From positions 234,852 through 298,851 of the forward strand of contig CAJNDS010002197.1 of NCBI GenBank assembly GCA_905221605.1: DNA of 64,000 nucleotides, in the 5' to 3' direction. The notes under the pieces were generated by a model. It ran no database searches. It worked only from the letters and a program-made list of their open reading frames with translations, and was not told the origin of the DNA. Positions 29,285 to 40,737 of the stretch are shown piece after piece. The DNA is from Symbiodinium natans. Its lineage: Eukaryota; Sar; Dinophyceae; Suessiales; Symbiodiniaceae. Numbering within the stretch: position 1 is the first letter of the stretch; each line of letters opens with the position of its first letter. Both the position numbers and the translations under genes were made by a program.

Positions 29285-29405
29285 AGGGTTTAGGGTTTAG
29301 GGTTTAGGGTTTAGGGTTTAGGGTTTAGGGTTTAGGGTTTAGGGTTTAGGGTTTAGGGTTTAGGGTTTAGGGTTTAGGGTTTAGGATCTAGGGTCTAGGG
29401 TTAAG
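29285..29405. repeat. long TTTAGGG tract
   Basis: About 16 units. Confidence 0.95.
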
Positions 29406-29556
29406 ACGTTTTCTCAGGTCGAACCCAAATGTGCAAACCCCAATCCGAACCCTCAACCCTGAACGTTCGATGTCATGTTCGAAGACATCGACAGAACGTA
29501 GGTGCATTTAGGGTTTATTGTAGGGGTTTCGGGTTAAGAATCGAGCTCTCGTGTAG

Positions 29557-30991
29557 CCGTGTTTGCTCTCAACCATTCCAACATGGCTTTCATGCAAAGG
29601 CGCCTTCCACCCTTGCAGAGGGTGTTCCTCAACTTCGATGGCAAGCCTCCCGCCTCGGAGAGCATTCTCCGTCGCTCCCGCAGCTTCGCCGGCTACGTGC
29701 CCGTTGAGCTCAGCGAGGTTCATGTCGAGCTTCATGTCGAGCTTGGCGCGAAGCCCTTCGTCGAACCAGTCGAACCCGTCTCCCAAGCTTCCGACGCAGT
29801 GCTTGAGGACCTGCACGGGCAAGAAGCTTAGCTGCTAAGTTGGGAACCTTGATCCTTTTCTTGAGTGCAAATAGAGTATTATGCAAGTATTATTCAAGTA
29901 TTCATTACATGATCGGAGAACGGTGGACGCGTGGATAGTCAGGAAAGCACAGCAGAAGACCCCGCCACTTTTCCGGACACCGACGATGAGGAAACAGTGG
30001 CTTGGGTCGAGGCGCAATCCGGCATCTTCGCTCCGATGGTCGACGATGCCGCGAGCCTCTCGTCTCGATTTCTATGAATTCTATTCTGTACTTGTTTGTT
30101 AGGAAACCCACCGGGAAGATTTCAAAATGCAGTCCCATTTCCTAACCCCAAAAGCCCTTATGGTTCCATTAAGCGGAGTAGCTAGGGAGTTGCAGTAGGC
30201 AACGGCAGCCCGTGGCTCGCGCCACTGGCTCCATCGGCGACCACAGCGGAGGACTCTGGGATGCCAGGGGTCAGACTCGGTCAGACCTAAGGGTCCTTGA
30301 TGCCTAAGCCCTGAACCCTAGACTAGACCCAAAAGCCGAAATGCCGAAACCTTATAAGCCCTAAACCCTAAGCCCTATAGGCCCTGAACACAGTCCCCAA
30401 GTCAGAGCACCCAAGCCACCACGGGTCGTGATCCAGGAACATTGCGGCTACATGCCGCAGCGCGACATGGGGGAGCACTTGAGCCGCTCCGGCTTTCCAA
30501 ACCCGGGCTATGTCAACGTGAATGTCGTCAACCCCGGCCCTGCGCAAACATCTCAGAATGCATGGTTCAATCGCAGGCTCAACGCTCCGGCTGGGGGCAC
30601 GCAGCAAGTGGACATCGTACTCTCGCCTGCGCAGGGCTTGCACATGAACATGCAGAAGTGGTGCGGAGGCCACATGCACGCAGACGAGAAGTCGATGGTG
30701 TCTCCCCAGGTGGTCTCTGCCTTGATGGCAAAGGAGCAAAGAGAGTCCACGACAGGCCAGAAAGCGCTGCCAAGCACAGGGGACCAAGTGACGAAAGCCC
30801 TGTGTGCTGGCACTATTGCCTTGAAGAAGGCAAGGGCCATGATGCCGGCTGTCAATCTTCAGCCGACGGTTCCCAACGCCCGCCCTCGAACAGCCACGGT
30901 GCCGGATGTGAATCCTCAGCCGACGGTTCCGAACGTCCGCCCTCGACGCGGGCGGCGAATCCCACGGTCCTCGACGCGGCCTGAGAACTGA
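29557..30991 (+). CDS. duplicated gene, copy 1 (few introns)
   Basis: Exons: 29557-29825, 29943-30066, 30199-30269, 30416-30991 (stop at 30989). Exon 1 follows GTGTAG and reads VFALNHSNMAFMQRRLPPLQ; copy 2 has Met for that first Val, so the true start may be upstream or lost here. Introns 1 and 2 are shared with copy 2 and need GC-AG and GA-AG ends. Exon 2 differs from copy 2 at 6 of 124 nt, five in third positions, which supports the frame (ESTAEDPATFPDTDDEETVA). Exon 4 contains QVDIVLSPAQGLHMNMQKW and SPQVVSALMAKEQ. It ends with a twice-repeated QPTVPN-R-RP motif and an Arg-rich tail. No known domain recognised. Relative to copy 2 it lacks four introns but has its own telomere-containing intron (30270-30415). 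Confidence 0.75.
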
Positions 30992-31123
30992 TCACAAGCT
31001 CGAAGCCCCGTAGTCCTGTCATGTATCCAACCATCCATCTGCGGAGGTGGCATTCCCAATTCCTTGCCGCCCGGAATGGACATGATGGGTGCTGATATCT
31101 GGGTCTGCCTAGGCTGATGTTCA

Positions 31124-31196
31124 TAGCTAACCCTAAACCCTAAACCCTAAATCCTAAACCCTAAACCCTACACCCTAAACCCTAAACCCTAAACCG
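31124..31196. repeat. CCCTAAA tract after copy 1
   Basis: About ten units 130 nt beyond the stop codon; not present at the matching place in copy 2. Confidence 0.95.
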
Positions 31197-31420
31197 AAGA
31201 CCAGAACTACCAGACTACCGTAGTCAGCAGCTGCCCGGCTGAATTCAACATGCCCGCCCGCAGGGGACATGTTGTTGCATGCATCAGTGCAAAGTGCAAA
31301 GACCTTTCAGATCACATGGGGTGTTAACGATATTGTGGCCTATTATGAGGATATCTGGGGGTCTTATTCGGGGTCCCTTGCTATCGTAAGCCCCCACAGG
31401 GTGCGACAACAAGTGATCTC

Positions 31421-31489
31421 AAAAAGGCTTAGGGTTTAGGGTTTAGGGTTGAGGGTTGAGGGTTTAGGGTTTAGGGTTTAGGGTTCAGG
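31421..31489. repeat. TTTAGGG tract filling a duplicated site
   Basis: Lies between AAGTGATCTC and GTGCATATGAA. In the paralogous segment (54703-54730) these words are separated only by six nt, CTATAA. Confidence 0.85.
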
Positions 31490-31610
31490 GTGCATATGAA
31501 ACTTCAATGGAGGTGGCACTTCGCACTCCATGGCACATAGTGCAGCGCATGCCCACGAGGCTGCACGGCGCCGTTTGATGAAAGAGCTTTGACAATGTGA
31601 CCAGGTCGTC
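31490..31610. other. segmental duplication, noncoding part
   Basis: Matches 54719-54830: TGCATATGAAACTTCAATGG, GCATGCCC, then TTTGATGAAAGAGCTTTG against TCTGATGAAGGGGCCTTG. With the gene copies it shows that about 3 kb was duplicated. Confidence 0.7.
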
Positions 31611-31644
31611 AAGAACAGGAATTTGGCACTCTAAATCCTTTCAG

Positions 31645-31915
31645 CCCTAAGCCCTAAACCCTAAACCCTAAACCCTAAACCCAAAACCCTGGATTTAGGG
31701 TTTAGGGCTTCGGCCGGTGTTCACTGCTGGTTCGGGTTTACGCTTTGGTGCCGAGTTTTTGGCGGCGCGAGTCATGCCTACCGGCCCCCAAAAATGGCTA
31801 CCCATCTGGCCATGGCCAAAGAGCAAGGTCGACCCACTTTCACACGCTCCAGGTCCTATCCGATCTTTCATGGGGTTTCGGGTTTAGGGTTTAGGGTTTA
31901 GGGTTTAGGGTTTAG
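31645..31915. other. short telomeric tracts and unique DNA
   Basis: CCCTAAA at 31645-31690 and TTTAGGG at 31875-31915. The segment TTCACTGCTGGTTCGGG (31717) matches 54850, also part of the duplication. Confidence 0.5.
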
Positions 31916-31980
31916 CATCCAAACTGCACAGTCTGCAAAAACCCTGAGTCGTAAACCCTACACTCGATACCCCCTGCCCT

Positions 31981-32124
31981 TCCGTCGGAGGAGTCCTTGG
32001 ACTAGGCTGCCCAGTGCTAGCGTCATTCCTTTTTTGTAGGGTTAGATGCCCTATAAACCCGTTTAAGCAACAGCAAGGCATCCGTTTGCGTCTTCGTCAC
32101 TGGGCAACCTAGTGGATGATCCGG
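31981..32124. mobile_element. MITE family F copy 1
   Basis: Left TCGGAGGAGTCCTTGGACTA then GGCTGCCCAGTG, right CACTGGGCAACCTAGTGGAT then GATCC. Ends pair over about 30 nt with mismatches. Copy 2 is at 55214 in the duplicated segment. Confidence 0.75.
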
Positions 32125-32440
32125 CACAGGGAGGGGCACATGCCTTCCAACCACCGTCCTGGAGTCATGGCGTATCCTGGGGTTGATTTCGAAAGAATGT
32201 TGAGTTCTATGAGCCCATGTAGAATGCAAGGCAGGCCCTTGGGACATTGTAGATGTTGCCTTATTGGGCTTAACCAGCATGGGCTATTGGGCCTTATAAT
32301 CATCTAGCCAACCCGTTTCAGGGCCTTTGTTAAGGGGTTATAGGTTATAGTAGCGCATGAAGGAAGAGGCTCATCTTAAGGAATGTGTTCCCAGAGGGTG
32401 TTAAGGGCCCTCCTAGAACCTGTTCTGAGGGTTCCATGGT
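32125..32440. other. unique DNA, possible further MITE
   Basis: TTGATTTCGAAAG (32180) matches the duplicated segment at 55380. Words around 32240-32420 resemble 35140-35240 and 44750-44830, perhaps another decayed element family. Confidence 0.35.
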
Positions 32441-32533
32441 GGTTCCCGAAGTAGGGGTACCTTATTGGGGCCTCATTGTAAGGCAATCCTACTACTTGGG
32501 GGGGGGGGGGGTTTTAGGGGTCCGCTATTTTCA
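32441..32533. mobile_element. MITE family B copy 2, truncated at telomeric repeats
   Basis: Starts GGTTCCCGAAGTAGGGGTAC and has the core ATCCTACTACTTGGGGG. The right end reads GTCCGCTATTTTC and then AGCCCTAAACCC, where an intact copy has TTTTCGGAAACC. Confidence 0.75.
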
Positions 32534-32557
32534 GCCCTAAACCCTAAACCCTAAACC

Positions 32558-32631
<74 letters not shown>

Positions 32632-32634
32632 AAC

Positions 32635-32701
<67 letters not shown>

Positions 32702-32806
32702 ACCCTAAACCCTAAACCCTAAACCCTAAACCCTAAACCCTAAACCCTAAACCCTAAACCCTAAACCCTAAACCCTAAACCCTAAACCCTAAACCCTAAA
32801 CCCTGC
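32534..32806. repeat. CCCTCAA block then CCCTAAA block
   Basis: About 20 consecutive CCCTCAA units (32556-32706), then about 14 CCCTAAA units. One of the longest tracts; the block structure indicates local homogenisation. Confidence 0.95.
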
Positions 32807-32810
32807 CCAG

Positions 32811-32874
32811 ATCCACCCCAGCATCTGCGCAATCGCCTGCGAGAGCGTTGGCAGCTTCATCTGCCGGCTCGCCC
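32811..32874 (+). CDS. candidate Cys-rich exon
   Basis: CTGCCCAG acceptor, GTGAAC donor. Frame ATC CAC CCC... reads IHPSICAIACESVGSFICRL then A. Three Cys in 21 residues. Standard flanks. Confidence 0.55.
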
Positions 32875-32928
32875 GTGAACATTACAGCTGAGTCGGTGAG
32901 GAGCAGAAACGCTCGGCAGGGCCCCAGT

Positions 32929-33018
32929 TTAGGGTTTAGGGTTTAGGGTTTAGGGTTCAGGGTTCAGGGTTTAGGGTTTAGGGTTTAGGGTTTAGGGTTT
33001 AGGGTTTAGGGTTTAGGG
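32929..33018. repeat. TTTAGGG tract
   Basis: About 13 units. Confidence 0.95.
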
Positions 33019-33880
33019 AGGTATGTCCTGGAAGGTGCCAAGTACTGCTCTTCTTGCCTGACTATTCGAAGTTGCGGCATCTTCTCAAGCGAAGGTCCGA
33101 GATTGTACTCTTATTTCGTGAGCTTTTGCGGCAAATCTGATGCAAATGGCCACCAAGAACCTCGTCTGCGCGTTTGTTGTTATTCCCCCCCCGCCCCCAA
33201 ATTAATCAATCAATTAATCAGACTTTACTAAGGGCCATGTTCGGGGTCTCGAAAACCTCGCCGCGCCATACCCCCCCCAGACCCCCCCAGACCCCCCCGG
33301 GGGGGCCCCCCTTTTTAGGATGTAGGGTTTAGGGTATTTTAACCCCTTTTAAGCAAGAAGGGCACGCACCCCCTTTGTTCCCGGGGCTACTCCGGGGCCA
33401 CCCCTAAACTCCGACGGGTTCAGGGTTTAGTGTTCGGTCCTGGAAACAAGTGCTCCCAGTGGCTCCTTTCCAGGTTTAGGGTTTAAGGTTTAGGGTTTAG
33501 TTTAGGGTTTAGGGTTTAGAGCTGTGGCAAGGAATCCCGCCATAAACTGTGCCCCTAAACCCTCAACCCAATCTCCACATGTGAAGAACCAGGTAGCTTG
33601 AAGGCTGATGCTGGGGTTTCTTGATGACCAGAGAAAGCTAGCACACGGTCTACGTTTATAAGCCCGAAGCCCTAAACTCTCCGCTCGTCACCCTTTTATC
33701 ATGCAACTACGCAAAAAATTCCCGCCCCAAAATGTTCACCTGAGCCCTGCAAACACCAGGCCAGGCCAAAACTTCGACATTAAGGTGACATACCTCCATT
33801 CAGACCAAGGATCCCGGATCCCTATGCAATCTGAGATAAACAAATCCCCATCATTTAGGGGTATTTGGCTCCGTGTGTGA
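33019..33880. other. unique DNA, no gene assigned
   Basis: Includes a C/G run at 33271-33311 forming a strong stem (CCCCCCCGG / GGGGGGCCCCCC), an AATTAATCAATC patch near 33200, and a short TTTAGGG tract at 33473-33520. Confidence 0.35.
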
Positions 33881-34000
33881 GCCCTAAACCCGAAACCCTA
33901 AACCCTAAACCCTAAACCCTAAACCCTAAACCCTAAACCCTAAACCCGAAACCCGAAACCCTAAACCCTAAACCCTAAACCCCAAACACTAAACCCTAAA
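33881..34000. repeat. CCCTAAA telomeric tract
   Basis: About 16 units with CCCGAAA variants. Confidence 0.95.
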
Positions 34001-34062
34001 ACCGAACTACGGTGGGCACCGTATAAACTTTAAACCCTGCGCTTCTGTCGGGTGTCTCCCAG

Positions 34063-34108
34063 GTCGGACGAGCCGTTCGTGTGGGACCCCGTGGAGCAGT
34101 TCATGGAG
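34063..34108 (+). CDS. candidate exon, GA donor
   Basis: TCTCCCAG acceptor. Frame G|TCG GAC GAG... reads SDEPFVWDPVEQFME and stops before GATTTAGGG. The G-type tract begins immediately, so GA would be the donor. Confidence 0.5.
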
Positions 34109-34249
34109 GATTTAGGGTTCAGGGGTTAGGGTTTAGGGTTGTTCGGGGCTTCGGGTGTCGGGTTTAAAGCCAAGGTGCGTGAGTCGAGGCCGCTTTCATC
34201 TTGGCTACAGCGGAGTTGCAACTTTCGTATTTCGTGCCTCGCGAGGCCC

Positions 34250-34330
34250 TGAAACCTAAACCCTAAAACCTAAACCCTAAACCCAAAACCCAAAACCCTA
34301 AACCCTAAACCCTAAACCCTAAACCCCAGA
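34250..34330. repeat. CCCTAAA telomeric tract
   Basis: Mixed AACCTAAACC variants. Further short tracts at 34440-34530 and 34590-34665 follow. Confidence 0.85.
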
Positions 34331-34774
34331 CCCTTATCAGGTCAAGAGGACTTTCGATTCGGCAGGTCAAGAGGACACACCCCCTCACAAAGTTGCCCTC
34401 CGACATCCATCACTCTCAGCCGAAACCTTGCAAACTCTACAAACCCTAAACCCTAAACCCTAAGTCCTAAGTCCTAAATCCTTCAAACCCTATACACCCT
34501 ATACACCCTATAAACCCTACAAACCCCACAACCCCAAAAACAACCAAGCCGCTCCGCAACCCAAGTCCCCGAAGTTTTCGAGGCCGTGTTTCAGGTCTAG
34601 GGTTATAGGGTCAGGGCTTAGGGTTCAGGGTTGAGGGTTGAGGGTTCAGGGTTCAGGGTTTAGGGTCGATTGTTCATGGGTGGTTGCATGTATGGTACTT
34701 TTTGCATGCCAGCCCTTCAAGATATAGGCCTTATATCAGAGCCCTCTGTTAGCCATCTCAGTGTGCGAGCCTAA

Positions 34775-34900
34775 ACCCTCCAAATCCTAAACCCTAAACC
34801 CTAAACCCTAAACCCTAAACCCTAAACCCTGAACCCTAAACCCTAAACCCTAAACCCTGAACCCTGAACCCTAAACCCCAAACCCTAAACCCTGAACCCC
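34775..34900. repeat. CCCTAAA/CCCTGAA tract
   Basis: About 16 units, left flank of the next exon. Confidence 0.95.
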
Positions 34901-34906
34901 CGCCAG

Positions 34907-34968
34907 GACCTCTCGCAGGTCCGCAGCTGCGCCATGCGCCTCAGCTGCTGGGGCTTCCTGCGCCTGGG
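34907..34968 (+). CDS. candidate exon, hydrophobic
   Basis: CCCGCCAG acceptor. Reads DLSQVRSCAMRLSCWGFLRL then GF. A possible helix-plus-hydrophobic segment. The donor is uncertain (GGGCTTC). Confidence 0.45.
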
Positions 34969-34977
34969 CTTCATTAT

Positions 34978-35085
34978 TTCAGGGTTTAGGGTTTAGGGTT
35001 TAGGGCTTAGGGCTTAGGGCTTAGGGTTTAGGGTTGGGTTCAGAGTTTAGGGTTTAGGGCTTAGGGTTTAGGGTGTTTAGGGTTT
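34978..35085. repeat. TTTAGGG tract with CTTAGGG variants
   Basis: About 14 units. Confidence 0.9.
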
Positions 35086-35629
35086 AGGATCAGACTTCAT
35101 GAGTTGGGGGTTGACTTGTTTTGGTACTCGGTAGGCCCTTGAGACATGTTGTATCTTCCCTTATTTGGGTTAAGAGGATCCTTTTCAGGAATGTTTTTCA
35201 GAGGGATCTAAGGGCCGTCCTAGGTTAGAGTTTTTAAAGTGGGGGCTTAGGGCTTTGGGTTTATAAGGGTTCTTGTTTGATTTAGGGTTAGGGTTGGGGG
35301 GGGGGGGGGGGGGGTTGGGCCAGGGTCTTTTTTTTCGAGTTTTTTAATACCTTGTAGCCATTGCCTCTGAGGCGGTGCTGATTTAGACTCCCCCCCCCCC
35401 CAAGTGAGGGCTTCGGGTAGACCCACTGGACCTTAAACTTTACACCCCAAAGTCAAGGGATGAAGCCCTAAACCCTAAACCCTAAACCCCTAAACCCCAT
35501 AACCCCTACGTTGTACCCCTAAAGGTTCCTCTTGAAATACTCCTAATATGGCCCCTTCATTCCTTTAGGGACCCTTCAAAAGGGACCCGAAAACCCACAT
35601 ACAGAAGCCCGAAACTGAGGCAAGTCGGA
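35086..35629. other. unique DNA with G and C runs
   Basis: G-run at 35297-35314 and C-run at 35390-35401 could pair. No exon seen. Confidence 0.35.
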
Positions 35630-36640
<1,011 letters not shown>

Positions 36641-36703
36641 ACGTTTGGGCTTCTTTACCAAAACCCAAGGGTACAACCTTTATGGGTCCAAGGTAGAGCC
36701 CCT

Positions 36704-36858
36704 GCTTGAAGGTTCATGTGAAGGTTCACGGTACCTATTCACTATTTATACCTGTACTTATAACCCAAATTCTAACCATATTAGGGCACTTAAGGGGCCC
36801 AGAAGTGGGTTATCAGTACAGTTCTACTTGGCTAATAAGTATCCTCAACCTCCAAGTG
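36704..36858. mobile_element. MITE family C copy 3
   Basis: TTGAAGGTTCATG at the left, with the end duplicated once (GAAGGTTCACGGTACC), and ATCCTCAACCTCCAAGT at the right. Core ACTTATAACCCAAATTCTAA. Confidence 0.8.
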
Positions 36859-37026
36859 GGTGGTTGTCAAAATTATGTTCCCTTTTTGCATCCCTATTAT
36901 AGTTGTTCTAATGCAGCGCCAAATATTTAGGGTACCCCAAAAAGGATCATAGTTTTAGTAGAGCTTCGTAAAGCTTCGCAAGCTCTCCGCCCCCGAAGCC
37001 CGATGAAGAAACGCACCGGACGCGAG

Positions 37027-37066
37027 GTACAACCTGCCAGATCGGCTGAGTCAGCTCCAGGATGCG
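37027..37066 (+). CDS. candidate micro-exon
   Basis: GACGCGAG acceptor, GTGGGT donor. Frame G|TAC AAC CTG... reads YNLPDRLSQLQDA. Followed by TTTAGGG repeats (37080-37160). Confidence 0.45.
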
Positions 37067-37180
37067 GTGGGTGGGAGGGGGTTTAGGGTTTAGGGTTTAG
37101 GGTTTAGGGTGGAGGGTGTAGGGTTTAGGGTTTAGGGTTTAGAGTTTAGGGTTAGGGAGGGAGGGGGAGCATACTCAAGG

Positions 37181-37181
<1 letters not shown>

Positions 37182-37244
<63 letters not shown>
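37182..37244. repeat. (AC)n microsatellite
   Basis: About 31 dinucleotides. Confidence 0.95.
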
Positions 37245-37246
<2 letters not shown>

Positions 37247-38011
37247 CTTCTGCCTCACTCAGGGGCCACAAAATCATCCTGGTAGCAAGAGAACGAGATG
37301 TCTGAAGGCTCCAGACTTCAGGGTTGTAGGGTTTAGCAGGGTCTAGGGGGTTTTGGGTTCAGGGGTTTAGGGTGTTCTTGGGCTTAGGGTTCAGCAGCGG
37401 CGCTGTCGCACGTAGCATCTGCAGGTACTGGCGCTGTCACCAGACTCCGAGGGGCACAAGACCCCGAACCCTACAGCTGGCCTCTTCTTACCCGTAAAAC
37501 CAGGGTTTAGAGTTTAGGGTTTAGGGTTTAGGGTTTAGGGTTGTGAGTCTTTTCTAGTTTTTCTAGGATGATTTAATACAGCATCACTGGAAGCACCCTA
37601 AACTAGTCCCCAGCTGCAGGACAATCTCCAACGATTCGAGAAGATGGTTCGATGCTGCTTCCACGCAGTTTGGGTTTGGGATTTGGGGGATTTGGTGATT
37701 TGGGGTGTGGGGTTTGGTGAGGGAGGGACGGGGGGAGGGAGAGGGGGAGCAGAGGTAGGGTGGAGCGCGGGGGAGGAGGGGGGAGAGGGAGGGTGTTCCC
37801 ACAAGTACCCCAAAAGAACCCTAGGTTCTCAAAAACACACAATCAACGAAAAGCCCGCAAAACCACACACCTTTGAGCCTCTTTCATGCCTTAGTAGACC
37901 CGAAAACCCTGAACTACTATTTGTTTAAGAACCCCCCAAAAAACACAGAATAACAACCCCTATATTGCCCTGATAAGGAAGAATATGCTTACTTTTTGGG
38001 TGGGGTTCTTA
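37245..38011. other. unique DNA, G-rich patch, no gene assigned
   Basis: 37670-37800 is GGGA-rich. Frames of 72-94 codons on both strands overlap it and are compositional. Confidence 0.35.
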
Positions 38012-38095
38012 AGCATAACCCTAAACCCGAAACCCGAGACCCGAAACCCTAAACCCTAAACCCTAAACCCTAAACCCCAAACCTCAAGCAAGTAG
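38012..38095. repeat. CCCTAAA telomeric tract
   Basis: About ten units, left flank of the FH2-like exon. Confidence 0.9.
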
Positions 38096-38098
38096 TAG

Positions 38099-38179
38099 TT
38101 AACATCAGAGGCTTCCTCACCTCGGCGGAGATCCCCTTCCTCTTGAGCCTCGTCTTGGGCTTCGGGAACTACCTCAACG
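38099..38179 (+). CDS. formin FH2-like exon
   Basis: Frame TT|AAC ATC AGA... reads NIRGFLTSAEIPFLLSLVLG then FGNYLNGRGP. The combination S-x2-IP-LL-x-LVL-x-FGNYLN matches the conserved FH2 segment, in which a leucine-rich helix runs into GN(Y/F)(L/M)N. FH2 domains nucleate and processively elongate actin filaments. The acceptor is AAGTAGTAG; a GC donor may lie after AACG (38180). Only one exon is recognisable, so a full formin is inference. Standard flanks (CCCTAAA left, TTTAGGG right). Confidence 0.6.
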
Positions 38180-38190
38180 GCCGGGGCCCC

Positions 38191-38530
38191 TTTAGGGTTT
38201 AGGGTTTAGGGTTTAGGGTTTAGGGTGTGCGGAGGCTGAGGCCATTTTTCGGGATTCGGGCTGCCAGGGGCTTGGGGTGGGGGGGTGGGGGGGGTGGGGT
38301 TTGCGGTTTAGGGTTTAGGGTTTAGGGCTTTGGGGTTTTGAGGGTTTCGGCAAGGAAGTTCAGAGGCCTTCGCAAAATACGCTTGGGTTGTGGATTGCCT
38401 GGGCACACCGGTTCTAACACACTGAGCTGCCTCATGCATTCCGTACACCCCAGAACCCCCCGTAAACCCTAAACCCTAAACCTAAACCCTAAACCCTAAA
38501 CCCTAAACCCTAAACCCTAAACCCTAAACC
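38191..38530. repeat. TTTAGGG and CCCTAAA tracts with unique DNA between
   Basis: TTTAGGG at 38191-38227 and 38305-38330, CCCTAAA at 38461-38530. Confidence 0.85.
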
Positions 38531-38617
38531 ATTGTGGCCCATCCCACAGCCTAAGTCCTCGAGGCGGCAAGAACGAGAAACGCCTGGGCCAGGCAACTTG
38601 AAGCTTGAAGTTCTATG

Positions 38618-38724
38618 GGAGTTTACGAAAATAAGTGACGCCCAATATAGACCCCCAAATAGTAGAAATCCCTTATAATAAGGACCCCAATAAGGTACCC
38701 CCCCCCTATTTTCGGAAACCACCA
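38618..38724. mobile_element. MITE family B copy 3
   Basis: GGGAGTTTACGAAAATAAG at the left, CCCTATTTTCGGAAACCACC at the right, core ATAGACCCCCAAATAGTAG. Reverse orientation of copies 1, 2 and 5. Confidence 0.8.
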
Positions 38725-39035
38725 TCTAGGGCTTCAGAGCTTCAGGGCTTTAGGGATTTTGGTTTCGGGTTGTGGGGTGTAGTTGCCTGTGAATTGTTGC
38801 AAAGTAAGAGGGTTATGAAGTAGGGTGGCTGCAATTGAGGCATACACATGTTCACTCTACATATGTGTATATATATATATATGTATATGTATAGATTATA
38901 TATACATATATATGCATACACATATACATACATGCACACATATATTTTCTGTGTGTTTATATGTGTAGAACTTACACACATGCATTACATATATATATAC
39001 ACACATACATACATGTAAGTATTTCCACATGTATG

Positions 39036-39067
<32 letters not shown>

Positions 39068-40415
39068 TAGAAATATACACGCATGTAATCTTACCAATGG
39101 CTGCGCTTGAACCTTCAAGTTTGGGTTTAGGATCTTTGGGTTTCGGGGATCACCTTTAGTGCTTCCGAATCTCCTAGGCCCTGGACCGCGTCTCAACTGG
39201 CTTTTGCTCCTGGTTCGGGTTGGGGTTTAGGGTTTAGGGTAGTTCAGAGGTAGGACTTCAGGTGCCAGTGTTGCCGGAGTGAGTGCTGCTGCAGTAGACA
39301 TGAACTACAGCCAATCTAGAAACCTGACCCAGTGTGTATACCTACACAAAAGTTGCACCAATCCACAATCAAACTCGGAAGTAAAATTTGAAGTGCTGAG
39401 AAGAACGAACATGCCCTGCAATTAGCCACGCACTCGCAGGAGAGTAGGTAGTTGTGGACAGGCCAGGTCTAAAGCGCTTGTAGGCTTCTAGCTGTTGCAA
39501 GCTGTATGAAAAAGTAGGGTTCGCAGGGCGCCCGAACTGTAAAGCCGTAACGCCTCTACGAATCTCCAGATCCTAAAGCCATCAGCCCGAAACTATTTGT
39601 GATTAAATTCACTGTTATGAAAATATTACTATATATACTGTATTATATTTATTATTGTTATTATTATTATATACAAATAAATGCACTCCCTGCCCCCCGC
39701 CCTGGAGCAGGCTGATGGCTTCCATGTCGAGCTGCTAGGGCGGCCAGGCTCTGCTGTTCAGGGCTTCGGGCTTACGAAGCCCTAATAGGGTTTGGGGTGT
39801 TTAGGGCTGAGGTTTTGGTGCTTATAGGGTTGAAGGTGAGTGTCTTCGGGTTTCTGCGTTTTGCAGTTTTTTTGCTTTTGGTAGGGTTTTTGAGGAATCT
39901 GGGCTTTGAGGGCTTTGGGGGCTTCTCTGGGTCTGGAGGTTTTGGTGCTTGTGGGATTTGGGGGCTTCATGAGTTTCCGTGGTTCCGTGCATTTTTGGGG
40001 TGCTAGCAGGTTGAGCGCTTCATTTTCGGGCTCAGGGTTCCCTACACCCCAAGCAATCAATCCTACAGCCCTGTACTGCTTTCAGAGACCCTCATCATCA
40101 CAAAACCGAAGTTGCGACAAGTTGGCGCAGAGTCGCCGTTAGCCCCGACCATCCTTGGTTTACTGCGAACCCCGGTGCCCCAAAAGCACCAACGCAACAC
40201 CAACCATGGAACATCAAACTCAATCCTATACCCTCCCAACTTAAGTAAAATACAAAGTAGCCGCGTTAGTCGAAACTAACACAGATGTGATATAGCAACA
40301 AAGCAGCCTGAGTTTGTTCACAAGACTAGAACCTTCCTCTGTCTTCATTCCATTCCTGCATATCTGTCTGTGCAAGCAGTGGCTATTGCAGATCATGAGC
40401 TTGTAGTTCTTCAAA
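38725..40415. other. unique and AT-rich DNA, no gene assigned
   Basis: Microsatellite of ATAT/ATGT/ACAC words at 38860-39080, able to fold on itself. AT-rich 39590-39690. Frames of 62-92 codons are low complexity or unsupported. 39220-39240 is a short TTTAGGG tract. Confidence 0.4.
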
Positions 40416-40417
40416 GG

Positions 40418-40582
40418 GTTTAGGGCTTAGGGTTTAGGGTTTAGGGTTTAGGGTTTGAAGATTATAAGGTTTAGGATTTAGGGCTTGCATCTAATCATAA
40501 TCCCAAACATCATCTACTGGTGTCTCTGTCGCATTCCTAAACCCTAAACCCTAAACCCTAAACCCTAAACTCCTAAACCCTG
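40418..40582. repeat. TTTAGGG then CCCTAAA tracts
   Basis: G-type 40418-40465 and C-type 40536-40582 with unique DNA between, inverted orientation. Confidence 0.85.
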
Positions 40583-40667
40583 TCGCATGGCAATGTGAAG
40601 TTCAGAGTTTTCCGGGTGTGCCTTACGGACGGTCTAGGCGCGGGTTCGGGGTTTAGGGTTTAGGGCT

Positions 40668-40736
40668 TACCTGGGACTCTATTTACCTACAGATTCAGAG
40701 TAACTACCCTTAATTAGTAGGTAGAACCCATAAAAC
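40668..40736. mobile_element. MITE family E copy 2, truncated at telomeric repeats
   Basis: TACCTGGGACTCTATTTACC and the core TTAGTAGGTAGAACCCATAA match the reverse strand of the intact copy at 19372. The last about 25 nt are missing; CGCCTAAACCC repeats begin after AACCCATAAAA. Confidence 0.75.
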
Positions 40737-40737
40737 G

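Noticed and set aside
29508-29822. Minus-strand gene opposite exon 1 of the duplicated gene
   Set aside because: Copy-to-copy substitutions fall in third positions of the plus frame and preserve the plus protein; the minus frame is a shadow.
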